64,000 nt of DNA from Paroceanicella profunda (GCF_005887635.2 NZ_CP040824.1:48236-112235); one strand, 5' to 3'; numbered from the stretch's first letter, positions 8,147 to 17,394 are shown. Notes: a model not told the origin generated them from the letters alone. Numbers and translations: made by a program.

Positions 8147-9649
8147 TCAGTGTGTTTGCGTGCGAAGGAAGGAAAGCAGGCCGGTCATGCGCCGCGGCGC
8201 CTCCTGGCCGAGAATGTCGCGCCACAGCGCCCGGCCGCGGGCGGTTTCCGCCTCGGACTCGATGAGCCCGGCGCCGAACACCTCGCCCACGATGGCGCTG
8301 GCCACCGGCCCGAGATGGTGCCCGCCGGCGTGCTGGGCCTCCAGCAGCACGTAGAGCGCCAGGGGCATGCGCGCGGCCAGCGCGGCGCGGTCCGCGGCGT
8401 CGAGCCCCGGCAGCCGCTCGGCGAGCAGCGCCTCGCGCGCCGCGGGCTCCAGCAGGGCCACCCCCGGCATGCGCGCGGCCACGAAGGCGTCGGTGTCGTC
8501 CATCCCGTCCGCGGCGCAGCGCACCATGTCGCGGTAGGCCAGCCCCCGGCCCACCCCGTCATCCCCGGGGAAGAACCCCTCGTCATGCAGGGTGAGGTTG
8601 ATGCCCGGCTTGATGAGATGGCTGAAGTTGCGCAACCGGCCGTCCGGGGTGCGCGGGGCGGTGTCGTCGAAGAAGAACCGGTCCCACTCCAGAGACCAGA
8701 TCCGCGCCGGCGCGGAGGGCTCCGCGGCCAGCGAGATCAGCCGCGACAGCGAGGCCGGCTTGTTCTCCGCGAACTGCGCGGAGAGCGCGTAATGCCCCCG
8801 CGCCATCGTGTGCCCCACCCGGTAGGCGGCCGAGGCGAAGGCGCGCGACACCGGCGCGTCCACCGAGCCGGAGCCGAGCAGCCGCAGCCCGTCGAAACTG
8901 GCGCGCGCGCAGGCGTCCACCACCCGGGCATGGGTGGCGTCGTCCAGCAGGCGGGCGAGGAAATCATGCAGGATGATGTCGCGGTAGGCCGCCAGCACGA
9001 TGGTGCGTGCCGTGGCCAGAACCCGGGCGCCGTCATAGCTGCCGGCGGGCTCCCGCGCCTCCACCCGGTCCACCACCGCGTTGTGCACGCAGGCGAAGAG
9101 CACCGTCACCTGCGAGATCAGGTAATGCAGGTTGTTGCGCGGATCGGCGGTGACGGCCGTCATCTCCGGCAGTTGCGCCACCAGGCGCGGCAACACGCAG
9201 AACTCCGGCCCCTGAGGGGCGGTGCTGGTCCATGCGGCGCGCGAGAGGAACGAGCGCTCGGTGTCGGGCATCGGCGCCAGCGCCAGCCGGGTGCGCGGCA
9301 TCCGGCCCGCGGGCTGGTAGAGCTCGGGGCGGATGTCCGGCCCCGGGCCGTAGAGCGAGCCGAGGTCGAGCGCCGAATTGGCGTGCTCGGGCGAGATCGG
9401 CGCCGAGGGCGCCTGGCCGGGGTCTCCCAGCCGCGGCCGCGTCACCCCGCTGAACACGAGGTCATGCGCGGCGAACTGCGCGAGATAGGTGTAGCCCGAG
9501 GGGATGCGCGGATTGTCGTCCGGGGCGTCGCGCCGCGCGTCCTTCATCGCCTCGGCCAGCCGGGCGAAGAGCGGCCGGCGGTCCTGCGTGGCGCTGCTCT
9601 CCAGCGCCCGTGCGGGCTGCGGCCCGTATAGTCGACACCCGATGGTCAT
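8147..9649 (-). CDS. Animal-type heme peroxidase family protein
   Basis: The 500-residue protein begins MTIGCRLYGPQPARAL at 9649, behind a strong GGGGGG ribosome-binding sequence; the frame stays open further upstream without another good start. Family features include YTYLAQFAAHDLVFSG (distal-His-type AQFAAHD), NSALDLGSLYGPG, RNNLHYLISQVTVLFACVHN and RVGHTMARGHYAL with the likely proximal histidine. Bacterial members of this heme-dependent peroxidase-cyclooxygenase superfamily oxidise halides, phenols or fatty acids. No signal peptide is seen, which is unusual for a secreted peroxidase. The gene is followed at 15 bp by the 136-residue NHLP-like protein and faces the YcaO/BTAD genes. The substrate is unknown. 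Confidence 0.85.
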   Translation of the reverse strand: MTIGCRLYGPQPARALESSATQDRRPLFARLAEAMKDARRDAPDDNPRIPSGYTYLAQFAAHDLVFSGVTRPRLGDPGQAPSAPISPEHANSALDLGSLYGPGPDIRPELYQPAGRMPRTRLALAPMPDTERSFLSRAAWTSTAPQGPEFCVLPRLVAQLPEMTAVTADPRNNLHYLISQVTVLFACVHNAVVDRVEAREPAGSYDGARVLATARTIVLAAYRDIILHDFLARLLDDATHARVVDACARASFDGLRLLGSGSVDAPVSRAFASAAYRVGHTMARGHYALSAQFAENKPASLSRLISLAAEPSAPARIWSLEWDRFFFDDTAPRTPDGRLRNFSHLIKPGINLTLHDEGFFPGDDGVGRGLAYRDMVRCAADGMDDTDAFVAARMPGVALLEPAAREALLAERLPGLDAADRAALAARMPLALYVLLEAQHAGGHHLGPVASAIVGEVFGAGLIESEAETARGRALWRDILGQEAPRRMTGLLSFLRTQTH

Positions 9650-9964
9650 GATGATCCCCCCTGGATCTTCGGCTGACGGGGGCGCGGACCTGCGGTGTCT
9701 TGTACTCCACCAGTCACGCGCAGGCCCTGTTCCGATTACCTGCATGAAAACACTGCGAACATCGCTAAACAACAGAATGTTTCATGGCCTGTATGTGAAT
9801 GAATGCATTGACTGGCTGATTACATCTGGACAGGGGCGCCCGAATAGTGTTGCCTGTCCCCTCCGCGCGGCAGGAGCCTGCCGCATCGGCCCTCCCCCCG
9901 TTCCGGATACCCGCCTGCCGGGGCAGGCTGCGCCGGTCACGTGCCGCGGCGGCGCGGCACGCGT
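9650..9964. other. Intergenic region upstream of the peroxidase gene
   Basis: This 315-bp stretch separates two minus-strand genes. Its central part (about 9740-9840) is much richer in A/T than its surroundings and contains the 8-bp palindrome AATGCATT at 9802-9809; it probably carries the promoter of the peroxidase operon. No clear -35/-10 pair was assigned. A plus-strand ORF from ATG 9744 runs antisense into the next gene and is judged spurious. Confidence 0.4.
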
Positions 9965-10285
9965 TCAGGCGTCGAGCAGCACGAACAGGGTTGCGGCCAT
10001 GCCGTGGATCGCGGCCACCCGGTCGAACCCGCCCTTGGCGGAGCGCATGTCCCGGGCACGGTCGCGCAGCTCGCTGCTCACCAGGTCGATCTCGTCGAGA
10101 TAGCTGAGGTTGATCTGCTCGGCCTTCGCCACTTTCGCCTGCAGCGCGGCCTTCACGGTTTCGAGCTGCCGGACGGCCTTCTGCCGCTCCGGGGCGTCGC
10201 CTGCCAGCAGGGCGAGCGCCGCCTGCACCTCGGCGATCGAGGCGATCCGCTCGGCCAGGTGCGGCTTGAAATCATGCGGGGTCAT
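9965..10285 (-). CDS. Hypothetical protein, helical/coiled-coil, 106 residues
   Basis: A GGAGAG ribosome-binding sequence precedes the ATG at 10285. The protein is charged and predicted helical, with a heptad-like middle (RQKAVRQLETVKAALQAKVA) and no membrane segment or signal peptide. It resembles no family I can name. It lies upstream of the peroxidase gene on the same strand but is separated by a 315-bp AT-richer region, so it probably has its own promoter. Codon use matches the genome, which supports a real gene. Confidence 0.65.
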   Translation of the reverse strand: MTPHDFKPHLAERIASIAEVQAALALLAGDAPERQKAVRQLETVKAALQAKVAKAEQINLSYLDEIDLVSSELRDRARDMRSAKGGFDRVAAIHGMAATLFVLLDA

Positions 10286-10537
10286 CGGGTCTCTCCATCT
10301 GTGATCCCAGTCCTTCCGGGCCTGCCCTGCGACGGCAGGAACGGGAGGGTCGGCGGGCGCTTGCGAACCAGATGTTCACAAGCGGTTAATCTGTGACCTC
10401 ACATTGATGGATGCGGCGTTATACGGGCGTTATTCACCCGTTTCGCCCGGCCGCCTGTCTGGAAATATCCGTTATTTCAATATCTTGGGTCGAAAACGCG
10501 TCGGCGTGAGGCAAGCCTCGTCATCCGGCGGAAAGTG

Positions 10538-10819
10538 TCACTGCCCGCCAAGGCATCGGAAGGCAAACTGCATGAATGTTTCGACAGTGAAGGGCGTATC
10601 CTGGAAACGTTTCTTCCTGGATGAGACGATGGAGCCGTCTTCCGCGCATTGGGAAAATGTCAGCGTGTAATTGGAGTCGGAAAAGGCAATATAGGTGAAG
10701 AAAATGGATCCTTCCCCTTCGGACGGTATTTTATCCAGTCCATCGCTTATGATGGATTCCTGATCGGAGCTCAGGAATTTCCCGGCATATGGCCCGGTCT
10801 TCTGGAAATAGATCTGCAA
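10538..10819 (-). CDS. Hypothetical protein, 93 residues, low-GC composition
   Basis: The only plausible start is TTG at 10819, behind GAGGG. The protein is rich in Ser, Phe, Lys, Asp and Ile (for example FFTYIAFSDSNYTLTFSQ), unlike the Ala/Arg/Gly-rich proteins around it, and the DNA is clearly lower in GC. It may be recently acquired or a fast-evolving beta-rich soluble protein. No family is recognised. It has two Cys and no signal peptide or membrane helix. A gap of 252 bp separates it from the 106-residue gene downstream. Confidence 0.5.
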   Translation of the reverse strand: MQIYFQKTGPYAGKFLSSDQESIISDGLDKIPSEGEGSIFFTYIAFSDSNYTLTFSQCAEDGSIVSSRKKRFQDTPFTVETFMQFAFRCLGGQ

Positions 10820-11177
10820 TTACGTCCCTCCAGCCTCCCCGGAATCAGCCACCGGCGCGGCGGTCCGCCTGTCCGGGTGTCCTCTGCGTCCGGAGCGTGG
10901 CGCCGGGCGGTATCAGGTCTCCTGTCCTGTCATGCCCCAAGGTGCGGACGCTTACAATATCGCCCGCTGCGGGATGTGCGAACCCGCACGTTTTGCCCCG
11001 CGCGGTGCCGCGAATCCGGCCCCTCCGCAGGCCTGCAGCAGGAGCCGGCCACCCGGCCCTCCGGAGAGACGCCCCCGGGTTCGCTGCCCGGAGGGCTTCG
11101 CGGAACCCGGGGACAGCGGGAACACGCCGGTTCCCGGCCCCGGGGCGCGGACGCCCGGCCGGAGGGCAGCCCGCAGG
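10820..11177. other. Intergenic stretch, nothing recognised
   Basis: These 358 bp lie between the start of the 93-residue gene and the stop of the GH9 gene, both on the minus strand. The sequence is GC-rich with no supported ORF, clear hairpin or repeat. It must hold the 93-residue gene's promoter and any GH9 terminator. Confidence 0.4.
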
Positions 11178-13898
11178 CTAGTTCAGATCATGCTCCGCGA
11201 TCAGGGCCGCGAGGGCGGAGGAGAAGCCGGCGTTGTAATCCGTCGCCACCTCGTTCGCGACATAGTCCGTCCGCAGGTCGGCGTAGGCGCCGTTCACGTC
11301 CGGCCCGCCGACCAGCGCGCCGTAGAGCGTGTGCGCGTTGGCGGCGGGGTCGGAGTCGCTGTCGGTGCCGGAGGCGCCGCGGTGGTGCGGGTTGAGCGGG
11401 TAGTCATCGCCGAAGCCGACGACATAGCTCTGCCCGTCCGGATTGTCTCCCAGCATGTAGTCGAGCTGGTCGGCGGCGAAATCCACCACCGCGTCGATGC
11501 GCGCCTGCGAGCCACCCCGCGCCTCGGTGAGGTCGGCGTATTCCATCGCCAGGAAGGCGGTGTTCGCCGCGTAGCGGTTCGAGCCCCAGGCGTCGAGCCA
11601 GGCGAGGCCACCGTTCGTGTCCGTGCCCGGGGTGCGGGGCAGGCTGTTCATCCAGTAGTCGATATGCGCGCCGAGATCGGCGTAGGCGCTGCTGCCGCCC
11701 GGGGCCGCGGCCAGCAGCGCGGCGGTGCCCATGGACTTGTTGTCCCAGGACAGCCCCCAGGTGGTACCGCTGGCGGTGTACCAGGCCTGCGCCTTGTCCA
11801 GATAGGCGGCCTCGCCGGTGGCCCGGTTCAGCCAGGCCGCGCTCCAGGCCAGTTCGTCCTGATAGCCGCTCCAGGAATTGTAGAAATCCGCGGCGTCGGG
11901 CACGGCGGCGGTGTAGCTGCCCTGATAGGCCTCGGAGAAGGCGAAGAGCTGCTTCGCGGTGTCCAGAAGCTCATCCGCATAGGCGGTGCGGCCGGCCTCG
12001 CGGAACACGATGGAGCTCGCGGCCAGCGCGGCGGCCGTCTCCGCCGTCACCTCCGTGCCGGGGGTCCGGGCCGTGACCGCATAGGCGGGGCGCGCCATGG
12101 TCATGTCCTCGGGGGCGCCCCAGTAGGCGTGATCGGCGGCGCCGTTGCCGACCTGGGCGTAGAACACGTCATCGGCCAGGGTCTCGGTGCCCTTGTCGTC
12201 ATAGGCGCGCAGGAAGTAATCGGTCACCCATGCGAGATGGGTGAGGATGTCGTCATAGGTGCCGCTCGCCTTGTAGCCCTCGGCGTAGTCCGACGCGCCC
12301 CAGGCCAGGAGCGTGGCGGAGGAGGCCATCGGCAGGCCGAACTTCACGTGATCGCCCGCGTCATACCAGCCGCCGGTGAGGTCGCGCCCGACGTCCGCGC
12401 CATCCGACAGCGCGCTGTCCCCGCGCCAGTCGACGGGGAAATCCTCCGGCAGATCCCCCGAATACTGCGCGTAGTAGAACTGCATCGACAGCCCAAGCGC
12501 CTCGCCGTAATCGGCGGCGGCGAAGGGTGAGGGCGTGCCGGGCACATGGCCCGTGCCGGGGCGGGGGTTCGGCCCGGGGCCGGACCCGGCCTCGGTGTAG
12601 ATGTCGAAATAGGGCGCGTCCGGCGCGCTGCCGGTGGCCACGAAGCCGATGGTGACGGACTGTCCCTGCGCCAGCCCCGTGGTCCAGTCCCGGCCGATGA
12701 GCGAGGGGTCGCCGTCGGCCTCCGTCCGGGCCACCGCGCCCCACACGCGGTCGATCACGAAATCCGCGTCCTCGAAGGTCAGCCGCCAGCTCTCCAGCGG
12801 CCGGCCGGTGTCGTTCGTCACCGTGAGCTCGCCTGCAAAACCGTGCGTCCAGTGGGTGGAGACGGAGACGGAGACCTCCGGCAGGGCCGCGGCCCCATCG
12901 CCGTCGGTGATGGTGAGCCGCGCGTCGGGGCTGACGAGCGCGGCGCCCTGCGCGGAGAGCAGGCGGACATGCAGGCTCTCCGTCGGCTCCGCCACCCGGT
13001 CATCGCGCAGGGGGATGTCGAGCAGGGCGCGGGTGGTGCCGGCGGGAAGGGTGACGGTGCCATGGCTCTGGCCCGCCCGGTAATCTGCCGCGTCTGCGCT
13101 GCCGCCGGGCACCACGGCCCAGCGGACGGTAACGTCCTCGGCGCGCGCCTCGCTGAGAACCACGCGCATGTGGGCGGTGCCGTCCTCCTCCGCCGCGGTG
13201 GCGCGGGCCAGGCGCAGGCCGGGCAGGTCGTCGTCGATCAGGGTGAGGAGGGCGCTGGCGGTGCCGATGCGCGCACCCGTGGCGGAGGTGAGGGTGATGC
13301 GCGCGGTCTCCGTGCCTTCCTCCAGCGCATCGTCGAGGATGCGGACAGGGAAGCTCGTCGCGGTCTGGCCGGCGGCGATGGTGAGGCTGCGCGCCCCCGG
13401 CGCCGCCCGGTCCGCCGCGCCGGCGCTGCCGCCGTCAAAGGCCCATTTCACCGTGACGTCCATGTCGCTGGCGTGGGAGAGGGTGACGCGCATCCGCGCG
13501 GTGCCGTCGCCCTCGGTGGCGGTGACGGGGTGCAGGCTCACCACCGGCAGCGGGTCCGGCACGGGCTCGGGCGGGCTTACCGGAACACCGTTCACCCGGG
13601 TTACCGCGAGGTCCTGCCGCGCGGCGTCGGCCTGGAAGCCGAAGCGCGCGGTCTCCCCGGAGGCGAGCGCGCCGTTCCAGCCCTCGTCGGCGAGGGTGTA
13701 GAGCGGGCCGCTGCGCGAGACGATCCGCGCGCCCCAGATGCTGGTGATCCCGGCGTGCAGTTCCAGCACGAGGGTCCAGTGGTCGAGCCTGCGATGGGCC
13801 TCGAACGTGGCCTGCACCGCCATGCCCGTGTCCCACGTGTCGACGTCTGCGAAGGTGACGACGCCGGGCGCGCCGCCGGAAATGACTGTATCGGCCAA
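11178..13898 (-). CDS. Multidomain GH9 glycoside hydrolase (endoglucanase type) with CBM2-like and Calx-beta domains
   Basis: The protein (906 residues) starts at TTG 13898, 8 nt after AGAGAGG; the nearby ATG at 13903 is out of frame. Visible domains are an N-terminal CBM2-like module (about 1-95), two Calx-beta repeats (about 115-330, with acidic LIDDDLPGL-type calcium turns), a second CBM2-like module (about 338-436), a Gly/Pro linker and a GH9 catalytic domain (about 456-906). GH9 signatures are present: GGWYDAGDHVKFG with the catalytic Asp near 511, the GFGDDYPLNPHHRGAS block, and NEVATDYNAGF near 882 with the acid Glu. GH9 enzymes cut beta-1,4-glucans. No Sec signal is visible, so secretion may use type I export or the enzyme may be misannotated at its start. 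It appears monocistronic. Confidence 0.92.
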   Translation of the reverse strand: MADTVISGGAPGVVTFADVDTWDTGMAVQATFEAHRRLDHWTLVLELHAGITSIWGARIVSRSGPLYTLADEGWNGALASGETARFGFQADAARQDLAVTRVNGVPVSPPEPVPDPLPVVSLHPVTATEGDGTARMRVTLSHASDMDVTVKWAFDGGSAGAADRAAPGARSLTIAAGQTATSFPVRILDDALEEGTETARITLTSATGARIGTASALLTLIDDDLPGLRLARATAAEEDGTAHMRVVLSEARAEDVTVRWAVVPGGSADAADYRAGQSHGTVTLPAGTTRALLDIPLRDDRVAEPTESLHVRLLSAQGAALVSPDARLTITDGDGAAALPEVSVSVSTHWTHGFAGELTVTNDTGRPLESWRLTFEDADFVIDRVWGAVARTEADGDPSLIGRDWTTGLAQGQSVTIGFVATGSAPDAPYFDIYTEAGSGPGPNPRPGTGHVPGTPSPFAAADYGEALGLSMQFYYAQYSGDLPEDFPVDWRGDSALSDGADVGRDLTGGWYDAGDHVKFGLPMASSATLLAWGASDYAEGYKASGTYDDILTHLAWVTDYFLRAYDDKGTETLADDVFYAQVGNGAADHAYWGAPEDMTMARPAYAVTARTPGTEVTAETAAALAASSIVFREAGRTAYADELLDTAKQLFAFSEAYQGSYTAAVPDAADFYNSWSGYQDELAWSAAWLNRATGEAAYLDKAQAWYTASGTTWGLSWDNKSMGTAALLAAAPGGSSAYADLGAHIDYWMNSLPRTPGTDTNGGLAWLDAWGSNRYAANTAFLAMEYADLTEARGGSQARIDAVVDFAADQLDYMLGDNPDGQSYVVGFGDDYPLNPHHRGASGTDSDSDPAANAHTLYGALVGGPDVNGAYADLRTDYVANEVATDYNAGFSSALAALIAEHDLN

Positions 13899-14770
13899 TG
13901 CATTTGCCTCTCTGAACGCGATCCGGGCGAAATTCCCGGCAGATCAGGAGAGGCGAAAAACTGCCCCTCACCCGCCGGATGCTACGCAAGCCCGGGGCCC
14001 TTGTCAGCAGGAGCGCCGAAGGCCGGGGCGGCGCCGGAGCCGGGCAGGCGGCGCTTGCGCACCGAAGCCGCAGGCGTGGACCGTTTCCCCCGGCGGGCCG
14101 GCGGGCACCCTCGGTCGGGCGCCGCCCGGGCGGAGCCGGGACATCCGTCCGCGCGCCACACGCCGCGTGTGCCTCTCGGCGCCATCGAGGCAGGGCGGCG
14201 GAGGCGATCCCCTTGATGCGCCTTCATAAAAGCCGTCTGCACCACGCCGGGGCCAAGGCCACGCGCATGGCCGGTTCCCGGAGGGCCCGGAGCCGCCTCC
14301 CGCGCCGGAGCGCGCTGCGCCGCTGGCCGGAACCCGCCGGGACGGTGTGCCGTCTCGCCGCCGCCCGGCCGGCCTGCCCGGGGGCGCGCGGCCCGGCCAT
14401 GGGGCATCGAAACCGCCCGGCGCGGGCGTTTCGGACCGTGGCTCCGCGCGGCGCTGCGCCAGAATGTCACGCATCGCAGACGCGAGCTGGCCTGCGCGCC
14501 GCAACCCACCGGGGCAATCCAGCGTTCGAAGCCTGTCGGGGGACGTTGCGGCGCGGTGCCGGAACCCGGCAGGATTCGTGCGGCGGATGGTATCGCGGAG
14601 GGTGTTGCCGCGACGGGCCCCCGCCCGGCGCCCGTGCCGCAGTGCACCGGCCGGGCGCGCCGGTGCGGGTCCGGCCCGGCGCGGCGGTGACCGGCGATGG
14701 CGCAGGGGTCACGCGCCATCTGGACTGGCGCGGCCGCCGGGGCGTCGCGCGGGTTGGCCTGCCCGGCGCC
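13899..14770. other. Long intergenic region, no gene recognised
   Basis: These 872 bp separate the GH9 start from the P-type ATPase stop. Long ORFs exist in several frames but consist only of Arg/Ala/Pro/Gly runs with no family resemblance, as expected by chance at this GC content. No tRNA-like fold, repeat or terminator was identified. It may be a degraded remnant. Confidence 0.45.
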
Positions 14771-17353
14771 TCAGGCCGGCCGGCGCGGCTCGGAGAAGCG
14801 GAGCAGGCGCAGGGCGTTGAGGGTTACCAGCACCGTGGCGCCGGTGTCCGCCAGAATGGCGGGCCACAGGCCGGTCACCCCCAGCAGCGTGGTCACCAGG
14901 AACACGCCCTTCAGCCCCAGCGCGATGGCGACATTCTGGTGGATGTTCGCCATCGTGGCCCGGGCGAGGCGGATCTGGATGACCACGTCGCCCACCCGGT
15001 CGCGCAGCAGGGCGCCGTCCGCGGTCTCCAGCGCCACGTCGGTGCCCGAGCCCATGGCGAGCCCCACCTGCGCGGTGGCCAGGGCGGGGGCGTCGTTGAT
15101 GCCGTCGCCCACCATCATCACTCGGGCGCCCGGCGTGGCGGCGGCGAGGTCGCGGATCGCGGTGACCTTGTCTTGCGGCAGGAGGCCGGCGCGGGCGGCG
15201 AGGCCGATGCGCTGCGCGATGGCCTGCGCGGTGCGGGGGGTGTCGCCGCTCAGCATCACCGGGGTGATGCCCATGCGCCGCAGGTCGGCGACGGCGGTGG
15301 CGGCGTCGGCGCGGGGCTCGTCACGCAGGGCGATCAGCCCGGCGAGGCGGCTCTGCGTGAACACCGCGACCACGGTGGCGCCCGTCTCCTCCGTGGCGGA
15401 GATCCAGGCGCGGGTGGCGGGGTCGACGAGGCCGTGCTGCGCGGCGAGGTCGGGGGACCCCACGGTCCAGTCCTGCCCGTCGATGGTGGCGCGCGCACCC
15501 CGGCCGGGCAGGGCGGCGGCGCCGGTGGCGGGAGGGAGGACGCAGCCTTCCGCCTCGGCGCGCGCCAGAATGGCCCGGCCGAGCGGGTGGCTCGCGCCGG
15601 CCTCCACCGCGGCGGCGGTGGCGAGCAGCCCGGTTTCCTCCTGCGCGATGCCGCGCAGTGCGACGATGCGCGGCCGGCCCTCGGTGAGGGTACCGGTCTT
15701 GTCGAAGGCCACGCAAGTGACCCCCGCCGTGGCCTCCAGCACCGCGCCGCCCTTCAACAGCAGCCCGTGCCGCGCGCCGGTGGAGAGCGCCGAGGCGATG
15801 GAGGCGGGCACCGAGATCACCAGCGCGCAGGGGCAGCCGATCAGCAACAGCGCGAGGCCGCGGTAGACCCATGTCTCCCAGGGCGCCCCGGCCAGCAGCG
15901 GCGGCAGCACCGCGACCAGCAGCGCCGCGCCCACGACGGCGGGCATGTAGACGCGGCTGAACCGGTCGATGAACCGCTCGGTGGGGGCGCGGGCGCTGCC
16001 TGCCTCCTCCACCAGCCGCAGGATGCGCGAGATCGTGTTGTCCTCGAAGGACGTGCTCACCCGGATGCGCAGCTCCGCGCCGGTGTTGATCGCCCCGGCG
16101 AAGACCGTGTCTCCGGGGGAGACGGGGCGCGGCAGGCTTTCGCCGGTGACCGGGCTCTCGTCCACCGCGGAGATGCCGGTGGCCACCGTGCCGTCGGCGG
16201 GGATCCGGTCTCCGGGGCGGACCTGAACGAGATGGCCGATGGCGAGGCTCTCCGCCGGCAGGTCTCGGATCGTGCTGCCGACGACGACACGCGCGGTCCT
16301 GGGCACCAGCGCGGCGAGCGCGCGGATGCCGCTGCGCGCCCGCCCGGCGGCGAGACCTTCCAGCGTCTCCCCGAGTGCGAAGAGGAACACCACCAGCGCC
16401 GCCTCCTGCGCGGCGCCGATGACCAGGGCACCGGTGGCCGCGATGGTCATCAGCATCTCGATGGTGAAGGGCATCCGGGCCGCCGCCATCTGCCCGGCGC
16501 GCCGGGCCACGGGAGCGAGCCCGATCAGCGTGGCGAGCATGAAACCCGCCTGTGCCACCCTGCCGCCCACGGCGAGATCCACCGCCCAGGCCAGCGCCAG
16601 CAGCGCCCCGGTGCCCAGCAGCAGCCGCGCCTTCGGCGTGCTGTGCCTGGCCGGATCGGCGTCCGGGCCTGCGGGCGCGGCCGATGCGCCGGGCGCTCCG
16701 GCGGGGCTGTCCCCTGCTGTTGCTGCGGGAGCGGGCGGAGGCATGGCGAGGCCGGTCTCCGCAGGGGCTGTGCCGCGGGTGTCCGCCGGGGCACCGGCGT
16801 GGCCGCGCGCATGCGCGCCCGGCTGTCGGCCTGGGTGGGCAAGGGCGGGACCCTGCGCGACCGTGCCGGCGGGTGTCTCCCCGGCGGCATGGGGATCATG
16901 GTGCGCAGGCCCGGCCGGCTGGCCGGTTGCAGGGGCGGGGGCGGGGCGCTGCGCAGGCGCGGGCTTCCGGCCCGCGTCAGGCGGAACCGAAGGGCCGGGC
17001 CCGGAGGCATGGCCCTGCGTGGCGACGGGGGGTGCGGGCTGCGGGTCCGGCAGGGCGGCGGCGTGGTCCGGGCCGGAGGGGGCGGCATCCGCCGGCATCA
17101 CGAAGCCGCGCGCCGGCTTCTGCGGGGCCGCGCCGCGCGGGCCGATGCCGTAGCCGAGACGGCGCACGGCGCGTTCCACGCCTGCGCGCGGGGTGAGAGT
17201 TTCGTCGAGGGTGAGGCTCAGGCGCTCGGCCATCAGCGCCACGTCCACGGCGCCGACGCCCGGCAGCGCCGCCACCGCCCCGCGCACCTTCGCCGCGCAG
17301 GCCCCGCAATCCATCCCCGTCACCCGCCATTCGTGCTGGCTTTCCCGTGTCAT
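14771..17353 (-). CDS. Heavy-metal-translocating P1B-type ATPase (Zn/Cd/Pb exporter)
   Basis: The protein (860 residues) starts at ATG 17353, 8 nt after AGGAGG; earlier in-frame codons lie over the promoter. It has an N-terminal heavy-metal-associated domain (GMDCGACAAKV, about 8-68), a 170-residue Pro/Ala/Gly-rich linker with nine His (about 71-240), membrane segments, the transmembrane metal motif CPC near 506-508, the phosphorylation motif DKTGTLTEG near 550 and the hinge MVGDGINDAPALA. The CPC motif and the divergent CadR-like regulator fit export of Zn, Cd or Pb. The linker is much longer than in typical ZntA/CadA proteins and may add metal binding. Transcription probably starts from the MerR-type promoter at 17395-17425. 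Confidence 0.93.
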   Translation of the reverse strand: MTRESQHEWRVTGMDCGACAAKVRGAVAALPGVGAVDVALMAERLSLTLDETLTPRAGVERAVRRLGYGIGPRGAAPQKPARGFVMPADAAPSGPDHAAALPDPQPAPPVATQGHASGPGPSVPPDAGRKPAPAQRPAPAPATGQPAGPAHHDPHAAGETPAGTVAQGPALAHPGRQPGAHARGHAGAPADTRGTAPAETGLAMPPPAPAATAGDSPAGAPGASAAPAGPDADPARHSTPKARLLLGTGALLALAWAVDLAVGGRVAQAGFMLATLIGLAPVARRAGQMAAARMPFTIEMLMTIAATGALVIGAAQEAALVVFLFALGETLEGLAAGRARSGIRALAALVPRTARVVVGSTIRDLPAESLAIGHLVQVRPGDRIPADGTVATGISAVDESPVTGESLPRPVSPGDTVFAGAINTGAELRIRVSTSFEDNTISRILRLVEEAGSARAPTERFIDRFSRVYMPAVVGAALLVAVLPPLLAGAPWETWVYRGLALLLIGCPCALVISVPASIASALSTGARHGLLLKGGAVLEATAGVTCVAFDKTGTLTEGRPRIVALRGIAQEETGLLATAAAVEAGASHPLGRAILARAEAEGCVLPPATGAAALPGRGARATIDGQDWTVGSPDLAAQHGLVDPATRAWISATEETGATVVAVFTQSRLAGLIALRDEPRADAATAVADLRRMGITPVMLSGDTPRTAQAIAQRIGLAARAGLLPQDKVTAIRDLAAATPGARVMMVGDGINDAPALATAQVGLAMGSGTDVALETADGALLRDRVGDVVIQIRLARATMANIHQNVAIALGLKGVFLVTTLLGVTGLWPAILADTGATVLVTLNALRLLRFSEPRRPA

Positions 17354-17394
17354 CCCTGGGCCTCCTGTGTCGCTGTTCCGGCTCGACTCACGCA

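Noticed and set aside
7685..9631. Long plus-strand ORF opposite the peroxidase and the 136-residue gene
   Set aside because: The minus strand has ribosome-binding sites, family motifs and coherent composition; the plus frame does not.
9744..10103. Plus-strand ORF starting MKTLRTSLNNRMFHGLYVN
   Set aside because: It starts in an AT-richer promoter region but soon runs antisense through the 106-residue gene with no coding character.
13899..14770. Searched the long gap for a tRNA, small RNA or secretion gene linked to the GH9 enzyme
   Set aside because: No cloverleaf-like fold, promoter-terminator pair or recognisable ORF was found by eye.
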